Part shown: piece after piece, positions 54,001 through 62,316 of the stretch
Numbering within the stretch: the stretch's first letter is position 1
Layout: each line of letters begins with the position of its first letter
Position numbers and translations under genes: made by a program
Notes under the pieces: model-generated
Told to the model about the DNA's origin: nothing
What the model saw: only the letters and a program-made list of their open reading frames with translations
Databases searched by the model: none
Assembly: GCA_016703155.1 (NCBI GenBank)
Contig: JADJCP010000002.1
Coordinates: 580,977 to 644,976, forward strand
Direction: 5' to 3'
Length of the DNA: 64,000 nt
Source of the DNA: Hydrogenophilales bacterium
GTDB lineage: Bacteria; Pseudomonadota; Gammaproteobacteria; Burkholderiales; Thiobacillaceae

Positions 54001-56377
54001 CCGCTGGATCGACATCGGTCAGCGTGTCATCATCGCCACGCACAGGCCGCTCAAAAAGGCTATATCCATTGACGGTGCTACTCTCCGAGACAAGCAGCGG
54101 CTGGCTTCCGCGCCGCAGGACGGCGATCTCAGGGTAGAACGGGTGTGCGAGCTCCTCGGAAAACTCTCGGAAGAAAATATCCCGGTGCCCGAACAACACA
54201 CTGTCGCTGGTGAGCAAATGGGTTACTAGCCCCGCGACGCGGCGGGTCTTGACCGCCAGAGCCTTCATGCGCTCAGGATGCCATGGCGGAATGATGAGGG
54301 ATGGCTGCTCGCCAGAAATACGCGCAGTGCCAATCGAGAGCACCTCAGCCACCAGCTTGGCTCGGCACACGTCCCCACGGGCATGGATCATCAAAGCATT
54401 GAGCAGCGCCGAGAAAGACTCCGCTTGGCGCATCACGGCCTCGCCTTGTAGGCCAGTGTCGACGAAGTCCTTCATAGCCAAGATGTAGTCGGCCTCGAAG
54501 ACATCCCAAGCCAAGCGCAACTCGTCGCGCTGCTCCTTGGTCAGACGGCCCTCAGCCGTAAGCTCCTTGATCCGATCCTTGATCTCGGCCCGCAGGCTGC
54601 GCAGCTTGTTGGCGGGCGGAACCAGCGACCCGGCGTCGCGCGAGAACGTCGCTTCCAGCGTTCCTGTGTCGTGCAGCGAGACGCTTTGCACGCCGCCCTT
54701 CTTGCTGACCAAACGGCGCGGCACCTCTGTGCAGCCGACCGCGCCTTTTTCCAGCAGGCGACGCATGTCGGACACCATTGCCAAGCCGATGGACTCAGGG
54801 CGATAGCTCCACACCAGCTGCGTCTTGTCGATGACGGTTTCGTGGTCACCCACGCGCTGCACAAGTGCCACGTCGAATTTGATTTGGACCGCGTTACGAG
54901 CCAGTGACGACACAGGCTTGAGCGTCGCTCCGCGAAGCTCTTTCTCCTTGGCGAAGAACTTTTCGTAGTCGAAGAGCGGATCGGGTAGATTGCCAGAACC
55001 CATGCGCTCAACCTTCCAATCCGCCCGCGAACCCATCAGCTCGCGCAGCCCCCGATACATCGACGAGAAGTAGGACCCAACGTCATAGTTGAAACGCTCG
55101 CGCCACTCCTTGCGACCCTTATTGACGGTAAAACGCAGGAAACGCTCTCCCACCAGATCGCCGGCACCAGCCAAGAGGTGGTGGGCCACCCCCACGAATC
55201 CATCGAGAAAGTCATTGCACTCAATGGCTTTGCCGAAAATCGCCTTCTCCCAACGCGCATGGAGCTGCCGGGACTGCTCGATGTGGCGCCTGTGCAGTTC
55301 GAAGAAAACCTTGTCGTCGTCGTTCCACTCTGAGCGCTTCTCACGGGCCTTGAGATCTTCCAGGTGGCGCGTCCACTTCTCGTCAAGCGCTTCAGCATCC
55401 TCGCAATCGTTCTCAAAGAATTTCAGCGTATGCTCGGCCAGCCCTTGCAGCTTCTCCTTTGGCTTATCGAAGATATGGCAAACGCCATCGGTCTCCCATT
55501 CGAGTTCGGCCACATCGGCGGCAGGCTGGTTGTCGCCCATGGGGGCGTTGATGAACGCATCCAACGCAACACGCGCTGCGTCGGTGATGTCTGCCGCGTT
55601 ATCCACCAATCTCTGACGCATCTCGTCAGGGTCCAACGGCTGACCGGTTGGACGCAACCGCAGCAACAGCGGAGCGCGATGGGCGAAGAGTTTCTCGAAA
55701 GCCTTTTTCCATTGCTTGTATGAAGTGCCATAGGTTCTCGCGCTGGCGAAGAAGGAAGTGTCCCTCGGCAAGCCAACCTTGGGCAGCGACCAACCGATGG
55801 CGTCGCGAATCGGCAGACCACGCGCTGCTGACATAGCTTCGGTAACGTAGGCGCAGAAGTCGCCGAGCTGTACGAGCGACAGGTCGTTAGCAGTAATCAG
55901 GCCTTTGAGTGCAGAGCGAAACACTTGGCGGTCGTCAGGCACAGGCGCCATGCCAGCAACGTGACATGTGGCATCGACCCAAGCCTCCTCATTGGCGCGC
56001 AGCTCCTTGGCGCCCAAAGCGGTGACGTGACCGAGTGTGTCAGCCAAGTTGTGCTCGTTGCCATTGGCTGTGAGGATCGCTTCCTTGCTGGTCTGGGCGT
56101 TGTTACGCACGAAGCCCGCGTTGTGCTGGATCAGGGCTTCAGGTGGCAAGCCCTGGCCCTCGACCAAGGCCTCGGGAATCATGAGAGCTACGCGATTTGC
56201 AAGGTCATGGTTGGCCAGGACCGCACGTGCGATCGATGCAACTTGCGAAGAGGACAACTTATCGAGGCGAAACAGCGCCGCCGAATCCTGCGCCGAGCCG
56301 TCGACCTGGCGAGCGTCATTGATGCGCTTGGCCAGGATGTCGGCACCGACGCGCCCAATGATCCGATCAGTCAGCAA
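50972..56377 (-). CDS. sspH: SspH/DptH-like restriction protein with FtsK/HerA-type ATPase
   Basis: A TTG at 56377 with a clear GGGAG ribosome site, 3 bp after the sspG stop, gives 1801 residues. The long N-terminal part is helical without clear motifs. The C-terminal 300 residues form an FtsK/HerA-type motor: Walker A VAGATGSGKSVLI (about 1566-1578), ILIDPKMGVDYAAL, Walker B VFLIHDEFADW (about 1672), and HLIFAAQRPDKDVMP. DptH of the Dnd-linked restriction system has the same size and a similar C-terminal motor. The protein should move along or open DNA lacking phosphorothioate marks. The frame is open further upstream to 56422, but that part overlaps the previous gene. Confidence 0.8.
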   Translation of the reverse strand: MLTDRIIGRVGADILAKRINDARQVDGSAQDSAALFRLDKLSSSQVASIARAVLANHDLANRVALMIPEALVEGQGLPPEALIQHNAGFVRNNAQTSKEAILTANGNEHNLADTLGHVTALGAKELRANEEAWVDATCHVAGMAPVPDDRQVFRSALKGLITANDLSLVQLGDFCAYVTEAMSAARGLPIRDAIGWSLPKVGLPRDTSFFASARTYGTSYKQWKKAFEKLFAHRAPLLLRLRPTGQPLDPDEMRQRLVDNAADITDAARVALDAFINAPMGDNQPAADVAELEWETDGVCHIFDKPKEKLQGLAEHTLKFFENDCEDAEALDEKWTRHLEDLKAREKRSEWNDDDKVFFELHRRHIEQSRQLHARWEKAIFGKAIECNDFLDGFVGVAHHLLAGAGDLVGERFLRFTVNKGRKEWRERFNYDVGSYFSSMYRGLRELMGSRADWKVERMGSGNLPDPLFDYEKFFAKEKELRGATLKPVSSLARNAVQIKFDVALVQRVGDHETVIDKTQLVWSYRPESIGLAMVSDMRRLLEKGAVGCTEVPRRLVSKKGGVQSVSLHDTGTLEATFSRDAGSLVPPANKLRSLRAEIKDRIKELTAEGRLTKEQRDELRLAWDVFEADYILAMKDFVDTGLQGEAVMRQAESFSALLNALMIHARGDVCRAKLVAEVLSIGTARISGEQPSLIIPPWHPERMKALAVKTRRVAGLVTHLLTSDSVLFGHRDIFFREFSEELAHPFYPEIAVLRRGSQPLLVSESSTVNGYSLFERPVRGDDDTLTDVDPAAAAKQARELLERYIGLQPHEAANLSVLLYNADAAELPLATVRELAGLQTGDDFQCNVSVRHSDPAKLRRVYAELVNKAGDDSDLPVVSETSDNFISKLRIAVTPTSATPGQGEGGFKPFDVAFLHDVVSRTAVEEWLPVDWTNDRQSLEHAPSRWSYRSVSGENELKSTTFLSCPWQTASGWAYVGAVAAVHRQTDAPVGARYLPARRISLQHEALASTMNDAHALAEWVATYDELLDKRQLQHNGITVVRYRRASTNGRNMIVSSTSELRLLSVLIRRRLSELSLSLGSNELDSVAARMKKDALSVSGDIVLRAAKRGVSAGEMLGLVLSRHLIAEEFAAQACVGQSFSVFFLLDDYADWLAQRESRIADILALCVEEVDDGIRLRIAVVESKYVSADGAAEARRSSKAQLMATLTTFRAALFGDPGRLDRDVWLSRLADLLIDAEIPPGLSGLLERARAKLREGDVDIALRGYSHVFIHSADAGQSQSASEQIEIDNTDGVQVWQEVFDRPELRKLVEAYAAESGATDARASLGGAEPWKLVEFHRPAARVAWHAMMEQLGQHSEQPQEAAGEVESVQPAPTSPLVADQVGPTPAASSTQTNAAVPTPVAAVVGQHLSALIAAKQAGLSVADDEREAWAQETTKKLKTALNSYGLQAAVLGTRMTPNGCLVRLAGSDRLRVEDIEAKRTQMLTTHAINLVTVQPKPGEIVVTIAGVKRQAVSLWDVWAKRQLTRNVAGINTSFVLGLQEINGSLLYLNLGGEFGGLSSHEPHSLVAGATGSGKSVLIQAILLDVAATNPKELAQIILIDPKMGVDYAALDDLPHMREAIITTKERSTEVLEALVEEMENRYRAFAQARARDLATFNAKAAPDARLPMVFLIHDEFADWMLDDAYKGAVSAAVQRLGVKARAAGIHLIFAAQRPDKDVMPMQLRENLGNRLILKVASEATSKIALDRPGAELLLGKGHLAAKLNGEQGLVFAQAPFLSDEDIEMAVEAIRADNAAPQT

Positions 56378-56379
56378 TT

Positions 56380-57906
56380 TTATTCTCCCTTGAATCCATA
56401 CGGGTTTTCCACGAACGAGCACGAGTCGGAGAGCCGACGCACCAGCCCGAGCCCAACCAGCCGCGCTTCGAGGTTGGCGCGGTTCTCGCTGAGCACCTCT
56501 TGGTCCACCTTCTTGTCGGCGACAAGGCGCGAGCCTTCCGCGTCGCCAATGACGATCCCGTAGCGTCTCTGAGCCTCAGCCAGGAATTCGTCGAATTGCA
56601 TCCGGTCATCGACGATGGCCACTACCAATGTCTTGATGAGCCGGTCGTTGGGAGCGTATCGCGTGCGGCGCGCAAGGCGGCGAGAGCTCAACCCAATTGC
56701 CCGCGACCACGACGCGTGAATCTTTCCTACATGCTGCTCATGGCGCGAGAGTGCCATCTCCACTAACGTCTCGATCAGCTTGTCGCCGGTCATGCGTGTG
56801 TAGTCGGTCTCGTCGTCCGAATCACTCGACGGCCATTGGAACAACTCGCGCATGATGTTTGCCCGCTCGGCATCTGGATAGTCAGACCTGGACGCGGACT
56901 CCCATTCGGGCAACAGGCGGGCTTGCTCTACGGAAGCCCGGACTGCTTTGAGTGAGAGACCTTGGTTGAACTGATAGCTGTCGCCAGAGAGAGCCCGGAC
57001 CTTTGTCCGCTCCTTGGAGACGATCTCGCAGACGAACTCCACAGGCTCGGCATCACCGGCCTGTGCTTTGGCCTGTTCGAGGAAATACAACAAGAGGTTG
57101 AGGCCCGCTGACGCAATCAGGTGCTCCAACGCGTCATAGATCGGCATGTCCTTGGCAAGTATCGCCAGCCAGTCCTCACAGAGCTGATCAAAGCGCGGAT
57201 GGGAAGCATGGGGTAGGTAGCCCACGTCGCGTGAATTGGAGGCCAATTGAGGCTCACCCTGCAACGCCCGCACGAGCCGATTCATCGGCGCTGCCCGATT
57301 GAAGAGGCGCTGTGAGAGCTGCGCGCCAAGCTCAGGCCCGCGAGCGGCGCGGCTGAGCATCAAATAAAGCAATTCTCCCGTCCGTGCAAAAAAGCGGCGG
57401 TCGTTGCTCGCTCCACCCGAGTCGATCCGCAAGTCTTCGAACATCGCATCGGGACCGAAGGGGAAGACGAACTTGGAGCTCCAACGCTTGTTGCTGCGGG
57501 CTTCAAACGCGGACGAGCGCAGGAGTTCGATGGCTTTGGCGAAATCATCAAAGCTGGAAAACGCCTTGCGCAGGTAGCCCATGTCCTCGTCCCCAAGCTT
57601 GGTCGCGTCTTGGGTAAACAAGACACTCCACTCGCGCCACTTCTCGTCGTCGGTGATGGACCGCTCGCGGATCGCCTCGACAAAGGGGTTGTTGAACAGC
57701 AGGCCGCGCAGGCGGATTTGATGCTGGGGCCGGTATCGCACCTTGTCGCTTGGCGTGGCTACCAATGGGCTATCAAGGTTTGACCCCAGCACACCCAAGA
57801 ATTCCAACACTGTCAAATGGGGCAACTGCTCGTCATATAGACGGTGGCCCCAAATATGCTCATCGACAGCGAAATCGACCCGGTCAATGTCAATACGCTG
57901 CCTCAT
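56380..57906 (-). CDS. sspG: SspG/DptG-like restriction module protein
   Basis: This 508-residue protein lies between the DptF- and DptH-like genes, overlapping the first by 4 bp (ATGA). No catalytic motif is visible. It is helical and charged throughout, with a soluble profile and no signal or membrane segment. Position, size and strand match the middle gene (DptG/SspG) of the restriction triad, whose biochemical role is not well known. The assignment rests mainly on order; a profile comparison would settle it. Confidence 0.7.
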   Translation of the reverse strand: MRQRIDIDRVDFAVDEHIWGHRLYDEQLPHLTVLEFLGVLGSNLDSPLVATPSDKVRYRPQHQIRLRGLLFNNPFVEAIRERSITDDEKWREWSVLFTQDATKLGDEDMGYLRKAFSSFDDFAKAIELLRSSAFEARSNKRWSSKFVFPFGPDAMFEDLRIDSGGASNDRRFFARTGELLYLMLSRAARGPELGAQLSQRLFNRAAPMNRLVRALQGEPQLASNSRDVGYLPHASHPRFDQLCEDWLAILAKDMPIYDALEHLIASAGLNLLLYFLEQAKAQAGDAEPVEFVCEIVSKERTKVRALSGDSYQFNQGLSLKAVRASVEQARLLPEWESASRSDYPDAERANIMRELFQWPSSDSDDETDYTRMTGDKLIETLVEMALSRHEQHVGKIHASWSRAIGLSSRRLARRTRYAPNDRLIKTLVVAIVDDRMQFDEFLAEAQRRYGIVIGDAEGSRLVADKKVDQEVLSENRANLEARLVGLGLVRRLSDSCSFVENPYGFKGE

Positions 57907-59798
57907 TCCGAAATCCTCACGGTGATGGGCCGAGAAAATCCGTGGCCACCCTGTTCTATGTCAATGAAGTTGAGCGTCAGCGAGCCGCTGTCAGAACCGG
58001 CCTCCTCGTCGTCGTCCTGATGGCTCCTACCCCGGATGAGTTCGGCCTTGCGCAACAGCTTGGCCTTGAACGCCAGCAAATCCTCCAAGCACTCGTTGGA
58101 GAAGCTGCCCGGTAGCGCTCCTTCGGCAACGCGAGAGAGAAACTCAAAGCGCACGGGCGTGAGATCAAAGGTCACAGAATTTCCATCGCCCTGGGCCAGC
58201 GATACATCCAGCGAAGGCCGGCCAGTTTTCGCATCGAGCTTGATGGCCATACCAACGCCATTGAGGCGCCGCGACGGCGCCTCGGTGTCGCACAATACGC
58301 TGACGCGCGATTGGGTGAAGCCCCCCGAACTGGCGACAAAAATGCGGTCTATGTTGTCAATTAGCAAACCGGTCATGACACGATTGAGACCTCGTACAAG
58401 TCGGCCACGTACGGTCTCGGCAACGGTCTTCTTTTCAAGCAAGGCCGTACGCAGCTCCAAGTATTCGCCTGCGAAGCGGAAAACCGTCATGGACCAGAAT
58501 GGATAGCCTGCCTCATCAGGTGGCAGGGTAAAAAAGAGTCTGCGACGCTGCTCCTGCAACAGGTCAATGAAGCCAACGGCCCCTCCATCGATGCGGGCGG
58601 CCTCCTCGCCTTCGAGATACTTATCCTGGGCACTCAGCAGCCGAGACGTGGCCCCATAAACCGGATCGCTGCCTATCAAGCGGGCAAACACCGGTGCGAG
58701 TTTCACATCGTCCTTGCCGTAGACCAACAAGCCATCGGCGCTATTAGTGGTTTCATCACCCACACCAAAGGATGCCATTGCCTTGAACACCGGGCGGTCA
58801 GCAAGCCGCCGCTTCGGCAAGTTAGCGCCAAACACATTGCCATAGACGCTAGCGCGATCCACGGCACCTTGCTCCTGAATTCCCGCAACCTCGGCACAAG
58901 ACATCAAGCCGTCTTTGGCGTCACGATGCCCCAAGATCATGTTTGCGCACAGGGCAAGCAGGTCTCGAACCGGCAAATGCTGCCCGTTCAGCCTGGCGAT
59001 CTCCACCAAGTCCCCCAGGCGACGCCCAAGTTGCGCGCCATCACTCACTCCGAGCAGGCGCTCACGGTTCTCATAGATGGGGCAGACCTTACTGCCGGAC
59101 TTCAATGCGCACCTTACGCAGTTGTCCCATTCTGCATGTTTGGCGACAGCCGCCACCACCTCCTCCAAGGCCATGCGCCCTACGCTCCGGCTGAGGTCAA
59201 ATACAGCGAGGCGCTCGGGTTCCTGGCCTGCCTGCAAGAAAAACTCCTGTAGAGGCTTGCGCAAGGGGTGGTTGCGCCCTTGTCTGCGCGCCAAGTCGCG
59301 CAACCTATCGAGGACTTGGCCGTGGCTTGCGGCCAAGATGACGATCTCGCTGTCGTCGCCTTCGAGCACTGATTTTTCAAGACGCGCTAAGGGAGCGTCG
59401 CTTTCCTCGCCATTGAACTCACTGAGGTCTTTGATGAAGACGGCCAAGCGGCCATCTGCCAAGCGATGCTCTTTGATATTTCCCTTGGCGGCCCACTCGC
59501 GGGGGTTTCCGCCCATGGATGTCCACAACGCGCGACAGTGATAGGTCTTCCCATCGCCGGCAGTGCCCGCAATCAGCATTGAGCCTGACTTGCCCGAGGC
59601 GACATGCGCTTTCATCATCTCTAGCATCGGAGTGCTTAGCGCGATGGGCTGCACTTTGGCTCGGCCCACGGCCCCAGCCACGTATTCGTCGAACATCGTC
59701 AGGTTGTTCGGCGTCGGCCCGTATGTGCGCAAGAAGCGTACCCACGCGCTTGACGGCGGCACCCCCGTATCCGCCATGGCTATTGATTGGTCTTGCAC
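57903..59798 (-). CDS. sspF: SspF/DptF-like ATPase of the restriction module
   Basis: The 631-residue protein has Walker A IAGTAGDGKTYHC (core G78-T85) near its N-terminus and an acidic segment (VFIKDLSEFNGEESD) that could serve as Walker B. A cluster CVRCALKSGSKVCPIY, with three cysteines, may bind zinc. This layout fits DptF-type ATPases. The start could be the GTG at 59798 (after a G-rich ribosome site) or the ATG at 59777. It is the first gene of a leftward operon ending with the DptH-like gene and converges on the modification half of the island. Confidence 0.75.
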   Translation of the reverse strand: MQDQSIAMADTGVPPSSAWVRFLRTYGPTPNNLTMFDEYVAGAVGRAKVQPIALSTPMLEMMKAHVASGKSGSMLIAGTAGDGKTYHCRALWTSMGGNPREWAAKGNIKEHRLADGRLAVFIKDLSEFNGEESDAPLARLEKSVLEGDDSEIVILAASHGQVLDRLRDLARRQGRNHPLRKPLQEFFLQAGQEPERLAVFDLSRSVGRMALEEVVAAVAKHAEWDNCVRCALKSGSKVCPIYENRERLLGVSDGAQLGRRLGDLVEIARLNGQHLPVRDLLALCANMILGHRDAKDGLMSCAEVAGIQEQGAVDRASVYGNVFGANLPKRRLADRPVFKAMASFGVGDETTNSADGLLVYGKDDVKLAPVFARLIGSDPVYGATSRLLSAQDKYLEGEEAARIDGGAVGFIDLLQEQRRRLFFTLPPDEAGYPFWSMTVFRFAGEYLELRTALLEKKTVAETVRGRLVRGLNRVMTGLLIDNIDRIFVASSGGFTQSRVSVLCDTEAPSRRLNGVGMAIKLDAKTGRPSLDVSLAQGDGNSVTFDLTPVRFEFLSRVAEGALPGSFSNECLEDLLAFKAKLLRKAELIRGRSHQDDDEEAGSDSGSLTLNFIDIEQGGHGFSRPITVRISE

Positions 59799-60071
59799 TT
59801 ATTCCCCCCTGGGCCTTGGATTTGTACAGTTTAAACCGGGCTGGCTGTTCCTAGTCGGTTCTGAGTTTCTTGTTGGCATCCAAAATGCCATTGGAGTAAC
59901 AATTCCGGATGGGTTTTGTCACGAAAATTCGTGTAATTCATCATCACTTGTGTCCAGCAATGGCGCGGGGCACCCAAAAAATGGGCTGTTATTCTACACA
60001 CCGACCATCCGTAGATTTCGTCTGACTTTTCACACATATTCCTGAGCAATCCAGGGCCTAAGCTGCCCGCT
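59799..60071. promoter_or_regulatory. intergenic region between divergent restriction and relaxase genes
   Basis: These 273 bases separate the leftward sspF-like gene from the rightward relaxase gene. They are more AT-rich than the relaxase side and should contain promoters for both operons. No strong palindrome or recognisable origin of transfer (clear nick consensus with flanking repeats) was identified. Confidence 0.35.
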
Positions 60072-60149
60072 ATGTTCAAGTCCCCCTCCCCCAATCGTTG
60101 GACCGCCCTCCATCTGCTGAACCGGGTGCGCCCGCATGGAGTCCGCTGA
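60072..60149 (+). CDS. possible 25-residue leader peptide overlapping traI
   Basis: A short frame starting MFKSPSPNRWTALHLL ends at a TGA 14 bases inside traI. Overlap with the relaxase start at 60136 could couple translation of the two. No strong ribosome site precedes it. It may equally be a chance frame. Confidence 0.2.
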   Translation: MFKSPSPNRWTALHLLNRVRPHGVR

Positions 60150-62316
60150 GCTTGTCCTGGGTGCTCTGCCGGCGATTGCTCTGGGTGTCGCCGCGACGTG
60201 GTGGCTGAAGCGCCGCCCAGGTCATGGCGATATCTCCGAACCCAACCCGCTTCTTCCGCCCTCCCCCGCACGCTGGCCCGCGACCGCCCTCCCCGTCCTG
60301 AATGCCGAACGGATCATCGCCATGACCGGCGTGGCGCCGCTACTCATCGAGGTCAGACGCGATTCCGGCCTCACCGACCCGACCTGGCAAACCCATGTAG
60401 TACCTGTCGTCCAGGCCGTGGCGGAGATGGTTCAGCAACTTCCCGCCTCAGAGGCCCATCACCACGCCGAGCCGGGTGGCCTGTTCGTGCACACGGTGGA
60501 AACCTTCCAGTATGCGGCCAAGTTGCGTCAAGGTCGCATCCTGCCACCTGGAGCGGATATCGAGACCCAGGGTCGGACCCAGCACCTATGGACGGTGGGA
60601 ATCTATATCGCCGCCCTGCTGCACGATATCGGCAAGCCGGTATCCGATTTGCGGGTGACCTTGTTCTCCGATTCACATCCGGCCGGAGCACCCTGGCAGG
60701 CCCTGATGGGGTCCATGGTGGAAGCGAAGGCCTCGGCCTATGTGGTGGATTTTCCGCGCGCCACAGAGCGCGACTATCAGGCCCATCAGCGCTTGGGCAT
60801 TCAGCTGATACAGCGGCTTGTGCCCACCATTACGCGCCTTTGGCTCGGCAGCGATCCCACGTTGCTGGGACAGTTGCTTGGTTACCTGTCCGGCGAGACA
60901 CAAGGGCCCATCGCTGAGATCGTGCGCGCGGCGGAAGCGGAGAGCGTCCGGCGCAACTTGGCCACGGGGTCGAGGGTCCGCTTCGCCGTGGCCAAGGCCA
61001 CCCCGTTGATCGAACTGCTGATGCTGGCGCTGCGTTCGATGTTGGCGGAAGGGGGACGCCTGCCCCTGAACCGGCCGGGTGCGGCCGGTTTCTGCGATGG
61101 CGCGGATATCTGGTTCGCCGCCGTGCGGCTGGCCAACGAGGTCCGGGACTGGCTCAGGTTGGCCTATCCAGATGCGCCCGTACCGGGCGAGGCGATGAAC
61201 GACCGGCTCTTCGACACCTGGCAGGAATATGGGGCCTGCAAGGTCAACCCGGACACCCAGGGCGCCGTGTGGGGTGCCCATATCGAATTCACGGGCGGTC
61301 AGACTTTTTACCTGGGGGCGCTGCTGCGCTTTCCTCTGGAGCTTCTCTACCCGGAACCATCCCTGTACCCGACCGCTTTGGCGGGGCGGATTCGGATCAA
61401 GGTTGGGACGTCGGTCTCTGGAACGGTCGCAACCACACCTGACCAAGGCTGTCCTCTCGCCGATCCGTCGGCTGCGACAGCGGGAATGGACGATCCGGCT
61501 GACAAGACCCTTCCCAGCCAGCCTGTTTCCGATGAGACACCCGTCGTGGCCAATGCGCCCCGCCTGCCCAGCGTCCAGAGTCTGGCCGGGGCGACGCCCA
61601 AGCCGACGCGCAAATCGGTCGGAAACGCCAAAGCCTTGCCCATCGACGTTCCAAAGCTGGCCAACGCTGAACCGACGGCATCCGCTGTCTCGGAGGCCGA
61701 CAGTGGGCAATTTCTGGACGATGAGGATTCCGCCAGCGCCGAAAAACCCCCTCCGGCCCGGCTTGCCGAACCTCCACGCCTCACTGGGGCCGTGGTTCCC
61801 CATGTCGCCCTCCCGAAGGAGCCATCGAAGAAGACCAGTGGCAAGAACAGTGCGACACCATCGGACGCGTCCCTGCGTTTCATGGGCTGGCTGCAACAGG
61901 GCCTGGCCGATGGCGGTCTGCCCTACAACACCACCACGGCGCTGGTGCATTTCGTCAGGGTCAATCTCAGGGAACAGGAAGAGACCATGATGCTGCTGGT
62001 CTCGCCCGCGGTCTTCCGTGCCTTCGCCGAGGCCTATGGCGACCAAGCCACCGGTGTCGATGGCGAAGTCGAACCCAGCAAGCTCGGCATGGGTATCCAG
62101 ATGGCCTTTACCCAGGCTGGATGGCACCAGCCCGCCGCGCGCGGTCGCAACATCCATCGTTTCCAGGTAATCCGGCGCGGCGATAGCGGTGGCAGCCTGT
62201 TGAACGGCTTTCTGGTGCGCAACCCGGAGCAATTCGTCAATCCGGTACCGCCAGCCAACGAACGACTGCGCTACTGGAGCCAAAACGTCGGCACGGACAA
62301 GGCGGAAAAGTCATGA
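60136..62316 (+). CDS. traI: MOBH-family relaxase TraI (HD-type)
   Basis: The 726-residue protein is a MobH relaxase, which nicks the transfer origin and leads the strand into the recipient. The TraI_2 domain (about 45-330) is shown by LPASEAHHHAEPGGLFVHTVET and the HD-like IAALLHDIGKPVSDL. A Pro-rich low-complexity linker (about 420-570) leads to a C-terminal TraI_2_C domain (about 575-715; FMGWLQQGLADGGLPYN). The first 25 residues contain a hydrophobic helix (VLGALPAIALGVAATWW), which is unusual and suggests membrane association. It is coupled to traD by an ATGA overlap. MOBH relaxases with F-type secretion genes are typical of SXT/R391-like elements. Confidence 0.93.
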   Translation: MESAELVLGALPAIALGVAATWWLKRRPGHGDISEPNPLLPPSPARWPATALPVLNAERIIAMTGVAPLLIEVRRDSGLTDPTWQTHVVPVVQAVAEMVQQLPASEAHHHAEPGGLFVHTVETFQYAAKLRQGRILPPGADIETQGRTQHLWTVGIYIAALLHDIGKPVSDLRVTLFSDSHPAGAPWQALMGSMVEAKASAYVVDFPRATERDYQAHQRLGIQLIQRLVPTITRLWLGSDPTLLGQLLGYLSGETQGPIAEIVRAAEAESVRRNLATGSRVRFAVAKATPLIELLMLALRSMLAEGGRLPLNRPGAAGFCDGADIWFAAVRLANEVRDWLRLAYPDAPVPGEAMNDRLFDTWQEYGACKVNPDTQGAVWGAHIEFTGGQTFYLGALLRFPLELLYPEPSLYPTALAGRIRIKVGTSVSGTVATTPDQGCPLADPSAATAGMDDPADKTLPSQPVSDETPVVANAPRLPSVQSLAGATPKPTRKSVGNAKALPIDVPKLANAEPTASAVSEADSGQFLDDEDSASAEKPPPARLAEPPRLTGAVVPHVALPKEPSKKTSGKNSATPSDASLRFMGWLQQGLADGGLPYNTTTALVHFVRVNLREQEETMMLLVSPAVFRAFAEAYGDQATGVDGEVEPSKLGMGIQMAFTQAGWHQPAARGRNIHRFQVIRRGDSGGSLLNGFLVRNPEQFVNPVPPANERLRYWSQNVGTDKAEKS

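Noticed and set aside
59799..60135. Origin of transfer next to traI
   Set aside because: Position is plausible but no inverted repeats with a nick-like site were convincing by eye.
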